This document shows, in pieces, positions 7,820 to 14,241 of a DNA stretch of 64,000 bases (positions are counted from its first letter, which is position 1; each line of letters opens with the position of its first letter). Source of the DNA: an uncultured Lachnospiraceae bacterium (GTDB lineage: Bacteria; Bacillota; Clostridia; Lachnospirales; Lachnospiraceae). Location: NCBI GenBank assembly GCA_910585965.1, contig CAJUHH010000001.1:372001-436000 (forward strand), given 5' to 3'. Both the position numbers and the translations under genes were made by a program. Under the pieces are notes generated by a model that had not been told where the DNA came from, did not search any database, and saw only the letters and a program-made list of their open reading frames with translations.

Positions 7820-9238
7820 ATGAGAAAGGATTTTCTTTGGGGCGGCGCAGTGGCTGCCCATCAAGTGGAAGGCGCTTACCAGACAGGAAATAAGGGCTTA
7901 AGCATTGCGGATGTCATGACTGCCGGAAGCAGGACGAAAGCCAGGGAAATTACGGAAGGAATCGTGGAAGGGAAGTATTATCCCAATCATGAAGGCATTC
8001 GCTTTTATGATTTTTATAAGGATGATATTGCCTTGTTTGCGGAGATGGGTTTTAAATGTTTCAGAACCAGTATTGCATGGAGCAGGATTTTTCCTGAAGG
8101 GGATGAGGAAATGCCCAACGAAGAAGGGCTTCGGTTCTATGACGAGTTGTTTGACGAACTCCTTGCCTATGGGATAGAGCCTGTGGTGACATTGTCCCAT
8201 TTTGAAATGCCGTATAACCTGGTAAAACGTTATGGAGGCTGGAGGAGCCGGGATATGATTTCCCTTTTCGTGCGGTTTGCGCGGACCGTTATGGAACGCT
8301 ATCGGAATAAAGTGAAATATTGGATGACTTTCAATGAAATCAATAACCAGATGATCCTTACAAATGGAATTTATGCTTTTACCAATTCCGGTATTTTGTT
8401 TGAAGAGGGAGAGGATCGGCTAAAAACAGTTTATCAGGCGGCACATTACGAATTCGTGGCCAGTGCCATGGCAGTGAAGCTGGGACATGAAATTAATCCC
8501 GAATTCAAGATTGGGTGTATGGTTGCGGCAACGCCGGTTTATCCGCTGACTTGCAACCCGGATGACGTGCTGCTTGCATTGCAGGAGGATCGGAAGAACC
8601 TGTTTTTTACAGATGTGCATGTCCGGGGTCATTATCCTGCCTATATAAAAAAGGACTGGGAGCAGCGCGGTTATTCCTTGGATATCATGGAAGAAGACCT
8701 GAAAATAATGAAAGAGGGATGCGTGGATTATATTGGCTTCAGCTATTACCTGAGCAGCGCAGTAAGTTCAGATCCGAAAGTGAAAAAACTCGGGAATGAT
8801 CTGGCGGCTGGTTCGGATACGGTGGAGAATCCATATCTGGAAATGACGCCATGGGGGTGGACTATTGATCCAAAGGGGCTTCGATATGTGCTGAATCAGT
8901 ATTATGACAGGTATCAGATTCCTCTGTTTGTGGTAGAGAACGGTTTTGGCTATGAAGACCAGCTGGAAGAGGGGCAGATCCATGACCAGAATCGAATCGA
9001 GTATTTAGGAAACCATATCAGGGAAATGGTAAAAGCAGTAGATGAAGACGGCGTGGATCTGTTAGGTTATACTGTTTGGGGCTGCATTGATCCGGTTTCC
9101 TTTACCACAGGAGAGATGAGGAAGAGATATGGATTTATTTATGTGGATCGGGATGACGAGGGGAAAGGGAGCTATCAAAGGATCCGTAAAGACAGTTTCT
9201 ACTGGTATCGGGATGTAATTGCCCGGAATGGATGTTAG
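7820..9238 (+). CDS. bglA: 6-phospho-beta-glucosidase, GH1
   Basis: Cytoplasmic glycoside hydrolase family 1 enzyme that cleaves the phosphorylated sugar delivered by BglP to glucose-6-phosphate plus aglycone or glucose. Acid/base Glu173 is in 'TFNEIN' and nucleophile Glu373 in 'VVENGFG'. The N-terminal 'FLWGGAVAAHQVEGAY' is the GH1 signature. About 472 residues is standard. ATG 7820 is preferred over ATG 7814 because AAAGGAG is 8 bp before it. The gene ends inside a 15-bp direct repeat (GATGTTAG...) created or flanked by a palindromic element at 9238-9395, so the final codons and stop are part of that repeat. Confidence 0.94.
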   Translation: MRKDFLWGGAVAAHQVEGAYQTGNKGLSIADVMTAGSRTKAREITEGIVEGKYYPNHEGIRFYDFYKDDIALFAEMGFKCFRTSIAWSRIFPEGDEEMPNEEGLRFYDELFDELLAYGIEPVVTLSHFEMPYNLVKRYGGWRSRDMISLFVRFARTVMERYRNKVKYWMTFNEINNQMILTNGIYAFTNSGILFEEGEDRLKTVYQAAHYEFVASAMAVKLGHEINPEFKIGCMVAATPVYPLTCNPDDVLLALQEDRKNLFFTDVHVRGHYPAYIKKDWEQRGYSLDIMEEDLKIMKEGCVDYIGFSYYLSSAVSSDPKVKKLGNDLAAGSDTVENPYLEMTPWGWTIDPKGLRYVLNQYYDRYQIPLFVVENGFGYEDQLEEGQIHDQNRIEYLGNHIREMVKAVDEDGVDLLGYTVWGCIDPVSFTTGEMRKRYGFIYVDRDDEGKGSYQRIRKDSFYWYRDVIARNGC

Positions 9239-9395
9239 TGTGAAGAGAAGTTCGAATTGCTTTAGCAATTTAAGCTCGCACCAGTGGGTGCTTCGCCAAG
9301 AACTTCTAAGACTTCACACCGAAAAATGCCTGAAATACGGCATTTTTCATCTGGATTTGAGTCGCAGCGAAGCTGCGGCATGGATGTTAGAGTGA
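9228..9395. repeat. ~150-bp palindromic insertion at the end of bglA with flanking direct repeats
   Basis: Near-identical 15-16 bp copies (ATGGATGTTAG then T/A GTGA) lie at 9228-9243 and 9380-9395, 152 bp apart. Between them: a nested palindrome GTGTGAAG..GAAGTTC / GAACTTC..CTTCACAC (9238-9319) enclosing AATTGC/GCAATT and CACC/GGTG hairpins; then AAAAATGCC/GGCATTTTT (9322-9347); then CGCAGC/GCTGCG (9363-9376). No coding frame. This is what a small non-autonomous insertion with a target duplication would look like; a structured 3' UTR is the alternative. Confidence 0.6.
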
Positions 9396-9417
9396 CATAA
9401 AGGAAACATGCTTAAAA

Positions 9418-9460
9418 TCAAAAAACGGCTGTGCCTTGTATAAGGAGGCCGTTTTTTGAT
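9418..9460 (+). terminator. Rho-independent terminator of the bgl operon
   Basis: TCAAAAAACGGC / GCCGTTTTTTGA stem with about 18-nt loop and T-run. Very similar in stem and loop to the terminator at 4171-4211. Confidence 0.85.
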
Positions 9461-9543
9461 TTCCGTGACAGTTATGATTTATATATTGACAATTCGTGGA
9501 TAAAATGAAAAAATGGGGGAATATAGAAAGAGAGGAACGGAAA

Positions 9544-10428
9544 ATGAAGCTGAGTGCGATGTGTATACGGTGCCTGATGGACAGGCAGGAAGAAAGGGTA
9601 AGGGAATACGGAGACGAAGAAAAGAAGGCGGCTTATTTGAAAGAGGCGGCAGGAATTATCGCTTCTTCCAAAGAAGGGGATTCCGCCCCCTATCTGGTGT
9701 TTCGGATGAATCAGGCATATGAGCGTTTTTTTGGGAAATTAATGGATTACAAAAAAGAAAAGAAAGAATTCAATTCGCTGATGCTGGATTTGGAAGAGGA
9801 GTTGGAGAAGAAGATTCGCTCGGGCAAGGGCGGGGAAGAAATATTGAAAAACGCCATGAATTATGCCAGATCCGGCAATTACATAGATTTTGGGGCATTA
9901 AGCCATGTGGAAAAGGAGGAATTGTTGGAATTGTTAAAAAAGGCAGGGGAAGAAGAGGTGGACGGGCATACATTTGATGCATTTTTAAAAGATCTGGACA
10001 AGGCGAAAGAGCTGGTTTATCTTACGGACAACTGCGGGGAAATCGTGGCGGACAAGCTGCTGGTTAAAATATTGAAGGAGCAGTATCCCGGTTTGAATAT
10101 AACGGTTATCGTACGGGGGATGGAGGTTCTTAACGATGCGGTGATGGAAGATGCGGAAGAAGTGGGGCTGACAAAGCTTGTAAAAGTAATCGGCAACGGC
10201 AACGGGGTGGCCGGAACGCAGATAGACCTGCTGTCCGAAGAAGCCAGGGGGGCTATCGAAAAGGCAGATCTCATTATTTCCAAAGGCCAGGGGAATTTTG
10301 AAACCATATATGGGGGCGGATGGAACATTTATTACTTATTTTTATGTAAATGCGCATGGTTTTCCGAAAGATTCGGCATGGAGCGGCTGAAAGGCGTATT
10401 TATAAATGAAAAAGATGTCAGGGTGTAG
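9544..10428 (+). CDS. DUF89 / ARMT1-like damage-control phosphatase family protein
   Basis: Member of the DUF89 (ARMT1-like) metal-dependent phosphatase family; characterised relatives dephosphorylate damaged phospho-metabolites such as fructose-1-phosphate. The N-terminal 'CIRCLMDRQEE' cysteine motif, 'LVYLTDNCGEIVADKLL' near residue 158 (metal-binding Asp/Asn), and 'SKGQGNFETIYGG' near 260 are the family signature. ATG 9544 follows AGAGGAACGG; an upstream in-frame start at 9496 has no ribosome site. 294 residues is typical. It sits 18 bp before a permease with a His/Cys-rich loop and is probably co-transcribed, suggesting a metal-linked role (inference). Confidence 0.85.
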   Translation: MKLSAMCIRCLMDRQEERVREYGDEEKKAAYLKEAAGIIASSKEGDSAPYLVFRMNQAYERFFGKLMDYKKEKKEFNSLMLDLEEELEKKIRSGKGGEEILKNAMNYARSGNYIDFGALSHVEKEELLELLKKAGEEEVDGHTFDAFLKDLDKAKELVYLTDNCGEIVADKLLVKILKEQYPGLNITVIVRGMEVLNDAVMEDAEEVGLTKLVKVIGNGNGVAGTQIDLLSEEARGAIEKADLIISKGQGNFETIYGGGWNIYYLFLCKCAWFSERFGMERLKGVFINEKDVRV

Positions 10429-10446
10429 AAAGGCAAGGATGATTTC

Positions 10447-11325
10447 ATGTTGGACGTGATTACGGATACGCTTATAGACGCAGTAAAGCTGCTTCCCTTT
10501 TTATTTGCGGCATATTTGGCGATGGAATATATGGAGCATAAGATGGGAGAAAAAGCGAAGCGGAGCATGGAAAGGGCCGGAAGGCTGGGGCCTGCCTGGG
10601 GAGGAATCATGGGGGCTTTCCCTCAATGCGGTTTTTCCGCTGCTGCGGCTAATTTATATGCCGGAAGGATCATTACGCTGGGGACTCTGGTGGCTGTTTT
10701 TTTGTCCACTTCGGATGAAATGCTGCCGATATTGATTTCAGAAAAAATGGATATTGCCGTGATCGGCAAACTCCTTGGAATGAAAGTATTGATCGGGGCG
10801 GCGGCTGGTTTTTTGGTGGATCTGGCAGTGAAAAAAAAGTATAGGGGCGGGCATGTCCATGAAAGCGAGAATGATTCTGGATATGGGGAGATCGGCCACA
10901 TATGCGAACATGAAAACTGCCATTGCGAAGAAGGGATTGTGAAGTCGGCATTCCGCCATACGGCCAATATTTTTCTGTTTTTACTGTTGGTTATGTTGGT
11001 GCTTAACGGAACCGTCCATTATATAGGCGAGGATTTTCTTGCGAATCTTATTTCAAACCGGCCGTTTTTCGGCCATATGATAGCAGGGCTGGTCGGCTTG
11101 ATTCCGAACTGTGCTTCTTCGGTTATTCTTACCCAGCTTTATCTGAACCAGGTAGCAGGGCTTGGCATGATGATGTCCGGGCTGCTGGCGGGGAGCGGCG
11201 TGGGATTGGCCGTGCTGTTTCGAATCAATGATAATGCAGCAGAAAATATTAAAATTACATTTTTATTATATGCCATTGGAGTGGCGGCAGGGATGTTGAT
11301 CGATTTCTTCGGAATTATTATCTGA
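10447..11325 (+). CDS. Putative metal/metalloid permease (arsenic efflux / putative manganese transporter family)
   Basis: Polytopic membrane protein of 292 residues with two similar halves. Each half has a conserved block: 'GGIMGAFPQCGFSAAAANLYAGR' near residues 55-77 and 'LVGLIPNCASSVILTQLY' near 218. This paired 'G..P.C..S' pattern is typical of the permease family annotated as arsenic efflux protein or putative manganese transporter. A cytoplasmic-looking loop near residues 135-162 is rich in His and Cys (GHVHESEND, ICEHENCHCEEG), likely a metal-binding site. Located directly after the DUF89 gene with its own weak ribosome site. The true substrate is not decided by sequence. Confidence 0.75.
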   Translation: MLDVITDTLIDAVKLLPFLFAAYLAMEYMEHKMGEKAKRSMERAGRLGPAWGGIMGAFPQCGFSAAAANLYAGRIITLGTLVAVFLSTSDEMLPILISEKMDIAVIGKLLGMKVLIGAAAGFLVDLAVKKKYRGGHVHESENDSGYGEIGHICEHENCHCEEGIVKSAFRHTANIFLFLLLVMLVLNGTVHYIGEDFLANLISNRPFFGHMIAGLVGLIPNCASSVILTQLYLNQVAGLGMMMSGLLAGSGVGLAVLFRINDNAAENIKITFLLYAIGVAAGMLIDFFGIII

Positions 11326-11371
11326 ATTGTATACTTTTAGCTTTCTTTTGGGAAGGTTTTATTATATGATC

Positions 11372-11387
11372 TTATCATACATGATAA
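11372..11387. promoter_or_regulatory. Palindrome upstream of the NYN-domain gene
   Basis: TTATCATACATGATAA is a perfect 7-bp inverted repeat with 2-bp centre, 34 bp before the start codon, within AT-rich promoter-like DNA. It could be an operator; no regulator is evident nearby. Confidence 0.35.
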
Positions 11388-11421
11388 AATCATATATTTT
11401 ATAGAGCGAGGGCAGGGAATT

Positions 11422-12225
11422 ATGGGAAAAGAATTAAAATTAGCAGTACTTATCGATGCCGATAATATTTCGGATAAATATGTGAAGATTATTTTGGATG
11501 AGACGGCGAAAAGCGGAGTGGCGACGTATAAGAGAATTTATGGGGATTGGACAAATCCAAGGCTTGTATCGTGGAAGAACGTGCTTCTGGATAATTCCAT
11601 TTCCCCGATCCAGCAATACAGCTATACGACGGGGAAAAATGCGACGGATTCCGCCATGATCATAGATGCGATGGATATTTTATATTCAGGAACGGTAGAC
11701 GGATTTTGTATCGCCTCTTCGGACAGCGATTTTACAAGGCTGGTTGCAAGGCTCAGGGAGTCCGGGATGTATGTGACGGGTATGGGGGAAAGCAAAACGC
11801 CGAAGCCGTTTATTTCCGCATGCAATCAATTCAAATATCTGGATATCCTTTTATCCAACCAGCGTAATGAAGAAAATGCGGCTCGGAAAGAAGAGACGGC
11901 AGAAACCAAAACGGCGACAAAGGCGACCCGGATCAAGAGAGGGACGAAGGCAGCGGCTTTGCCTTTGAAAAAATCCAAAGAAGAACTGCGTCCGCAGACG
12001 GATTTGAAAATGATAAAAAGAGCGATTATTTCTTTGGTGGAGGAATGTTCGGATGATGATGAATGGATTTTGTCGGCAGAACTAAGGAACCAGCTGGGTA
12101 AGCGCTTCCCTGATTTTGATGTGCGTAATTTTGGGCATTCAAAATTCTCTTCTTTTATTAAATCGTTGAATATCCTGGATTGCGAACAGGAACAGAATAT
12201 CGTGAAATTCCGGATCAAACGGTAA
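11422..12225 (+). CDS. NYN-domain ribonuclease-like protein with C-terminal OST-HTH/LOTUS domain
   Basis: Residues 1-150 form an NYN (PIN-like, LabA/DUF88) domain with conserved acidic residues: 'VLIDADNIS' (D12, D14), 'GKNATDSAMIIDAMD' and 'IASSDSDFTRL'. These build a metal-dependent RNase active site. After a basic, Lys/Thr-rich linker (150-195), residues ~200-267 match the OST-HTH/LOTUS RNA-binding fold (LISLVEECSDDDEWILSAEL..QLGKRFPDFDVRNFGHSKFSSFI). The likely role is RNA turnover; targets unknown. GAGGGCAGGG precedes ATG. Monocistronic, followed by a tRNA on the opposite strand. Confidence 0.85.
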   Translation: MGKELKLAVLIDADNISDKYVKIILDETAKSGVATYKRIYGDWTNPRLVSWKNVLLDNSISPIQQYSYTTGKNATDSAMIIDAMDILYSGTVDGFCIASSDSDFTRLVARLRESGMYVTGMGESKTPKPFISACNQFKYLDILLSNQRNEENAARKEETAETKTATKATRIKRGTKAAALPLKKSKEELRPQTDLKMIKRAIISLVEECSDDDEWILSAELRNQLGKRFPDFDVRNFGHSKFSSFIKSLNILDCEQEQNIVKFRIKR

Positions 12226-12237
12226 AAAAGAAAAGAA

Positions 12238-12283
12238 AAAAGTACCGACCCCATGGCGCTAAGGCCACAAAACCAGTACTTTC
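12238..12283 (-). terminator. Likely terminator of tRNA-Lys
   Basis: Reading leftward from the tRNA: AAAGTAC ... GTACTTTTTT with an inner TGGC/GCCA stem, ending in a T-run on the minus strand. Also lies just after the NYN gene stop. Confidence 0.5.
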
Positions 12284-12284
12284 A

Positions 12285-12357
12285 TGCGCCGCCAGGGGCT
12301 CGAACCCTGGACACCCTGATTAAGAGTCAGGTGCTCTACCAACTGAGCTAGCAGCGC
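12285..12357 (-). tRNA. tRNA-Lys (CTT)
   Basis: The minus strand folds as a complete 73-nt cloverleaf: acceptor GCGCTGC/GCGGCGC plus discriminator A; D-arm GCTCAGTTGGTAGAGC; anticodon stem CCTGA/TCAGG with loop CTCTTAA (anticodon CTT); T-arm CAGGG TTCGAGC CCCTG. CCA is not encoded. Confidence 0.95.
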
Positions 12358-12405
12358 ATCTATCAATACATGCAAATTAGCAATTCAGATAAAGGATTGC
12401 TCCAT

Positions 12406-12434
12406 TTGCAACGCAAGTGTTATTATAGTATAAT
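12406..12434 (+). promoter_or_regulatory. Sigma-A promoter of tatD-ksgA
   Basis: TTGCAA (12406-12411), 17-bp spacer, TATAAT (12429-12434), 61 bp before the tatD start. Confidence 0.75.
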
Positions 12435-12495
12435 GTGTTTTAGTTTGCAAGTATTTTTTTAAAAAAAATTAATTTTTGTTTTTGGGAGGCAGGAT

Positions 12496-13275
12496 ATGAT
12501 TTTTGAGAGCCATGCGCATTATGATGATAAGGCGTTTGACGGAGATAGAGAGGCGCTGCTGGGCAGTCTCAAAGAAAATGGAATTGGTTATGTGGTCAAT
12601 ATCGGGGCGAATATAGAAACGACGAAACATACGATCAGGCTGGCAGAGAAATACCCTTTCATTTATGGTGCGGCGGGGGTGCATCCTTCGGATACAGATG
12701 AGTTGAATGAAGAGAAGTTCATATGGTTGAAAGAGCAGTGTTCCCATCCTAAAATCGTGGCAGTAGGGGAGATCGGCCTCGACTATTATTGGGACGAGCC
12801 GGACAGGAAAATCCAGAAGGAATGGTTTGACAGACAGCTGGATATGGCAAAGGAAGTGAAGCTTCCCGTGGTGATTCATTCGAGGGACGCGGCGGAAGAT
12901 ACGCTGCATATGATGAAGGCAAAACACGCCGGGGATATCGGAGGAGTCATCCATTGCTTTTCCTACACGAAGGAAATAGCCAGGGAATATTTGAACATGG
13001 ATTATTATTTCGGAATAGGGGGCGTGGTGACTTTCCAAAATGCGAAGAAACTGAAAGAAGCGGTGGAATATATTCCCTTGGAAAAAATATTGCTGGAGAC
13101 CGACAGCCCTTACCTGGCTCCGGCCCCTTATAGGGGGAAACGCAATTCTTCCCTAAATCTGCCTTATATAGCGGAAGGGATTGCCGCAATTAAGGGCATG
13201 GATTATGAAGATGTGGTAAGGGTGACAGAAGAAAATGCAAAAAAACTGTTTGGCATTCATGAAAACAAGGAATGA
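12496..13275 (+). CDS. tatD: TatD family metal-dependent DNase
   Basis: TIM-barrel hydrolase of the TatD family; relatives are 3'-5' exonucleases acting on damaged DNA or RNA, or D-aminoacyl-tRNA deacylase-like enzymes. Metal ligands are visible: 'SHAHYDD' at the N-terminus, 'VGEIGLDY' near 95, 'VIHSRDA' near 127, 'VIHCFSY' near 152 and 'LLETDSPYL' near 203. Length 259 is standard. GGGAGGCAGG precedes the ATG. Its stop overlaps ksgA start by 4 bp (ATGA), a common tatD-ksgA arrangement in Firmicutes, indicating an rRNA/nucleic-acid maintenance operon. Confidence 0.93.
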   Translation: MIFESHAHYDDKAFDGDREALLGSLKENGIGYVVNIGANIETTKHTIRLAEKYPFIYGAAGVHPSDTDELNEEKFIWLKEQCSHPKIVAVGEIGLDYYWDEPDRKIQKEWFDRQLDMAKEVKLPVVIHSRDAAEDTLHMMKAKHAGDIGGVIHCFSYTKEIAREYLNMDYYFGIGGVVTFQNAKKLKEAVEYIPLEKILLETDSPYLAPAPYRGKRNSSLNLPYIAEGIAAIKGMDYEDVVRVTEENAKKLFGIHENKE

Positions 13276-14141
13276 GGGAAAATATGGCGGCATTGGGAAC
13301 TCCGGGAGGCACGATTGAAATCCTGAAAAAGTATGATTTTAGTTTCCAGAAAAAATATGGACAAAATTTTTTGATCGATACCAATATTTTAAAGAAAATA
13401 GTGGACGCTTCTTCGATTACAGACAAGGACTGTGTCCTTGAAATCGGCCCGGGGATTGGAACGATGACGCAGTATCTGGCAGAAAGCGCAAAGGAAGTCA
13501 TTGCAGTGGAGATTGATAAAGCGCTGATACCTATTTTGGAAGACACGCTTTCGGAATATGATAATGTGACGATTATGAATGGGGATATTTTAAAGCTGGA
13601 TATAGGACGGATTGTGGAGGAAAGGAATGAAGGGAAAGCTATAAAAGTAGTGGCGAACCTTCCCTATTATATTACAACGCCTATTATTATGGGGCTGCTG
13701 GAAGGGCATGTGCCGGTAAAGAGCATTACCGTCATGGTGCAGAAAGAGGTGGCCGACCGGATGCAGACGGGGCCTGGGACAAAGGATTACGGAGCGTTGT
13801 CCCTGGCCGTGCAATATTACACCAGGCCGGAAATCGTGGCACAGGTAGCGCCTTCCTGCTTTATGCCGAAGCCGAAGGTGGGAAGCGCTGTTATCCGGCT
13901 GGACAGGCATGAAACGCCCCCCGTCGATGCAGACAATGAAAAGTTTATGTTTTCTATTATACGGGCTGCTTTTAACCAAAGGCGTAAAACGCTGGTGAAC
14001 GGACTGGCCAACGATGCGAAGCTTGGAGTTTCAAAAGAAAAGGTATCGGAAGCCCTGGAAACGATGGGGCTGCCTTTGACGGTGAGAGGGGAGGCCCTTA
14101 CCTTAGAAGAATTTGCGCAATTAAGCAACCTATTGTTTTGA
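13272..14141 (+). CDS. rsmA: 16S rRNA (adenine1518/1519-N6)-dimethyltransferase KsgA
   Basis: SAM-dependent enzyme that dimethylates two adjacent adenines in helix 45 of 16S rRNA, a late quality-control step of 30S assembly. Motif I 'LEIGPGIGTMTQYLA' near 54, catalytic 'NLPYYITTPI' near 125, and the C-terminal helical domain (AAFNQRRKTL..NGL) are present. 289 residues is normal. ATG 13272 overlaps the tatD stop; ATG 13284 is an alternative start. Loss of function in other bacteria gives kasugamycin resistance. Confidence 0.94.
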   Translation: MRENMAALGTPGGTIEILKKYDFSFQKKYGQNFLIDTNILKKIVDASSITDKDCVLEIGPGIGTMTQYLAESAKEVIAVEIDKALIPILEDTLSEYDNVTIMNGDILKLDIGRIVEERNEGKAIKVVANLPYYITTPIIMGLLEGHVPVKSITVMVQKEVADRMQTGPGTKDYGALSLAVQYYTRPEIVAQVAPSCFMPKPKVGSAVIRLDRHETPPVDADNEKFMFSIIRAAFNQRRKTLVNGLANDAKLGVSKEKVSEALETMGLPLTVRGEALTLEEFAQLSNLLF

Positions 14142-14241
14142 CAATACACTTTTCCTATGGTAAACTTAGAGGATAAAAATGGGGATATTGTATATTGCAG
14201 ACACATATTTAGAGAAAACATAGATTTATGAGGTGAGTACC

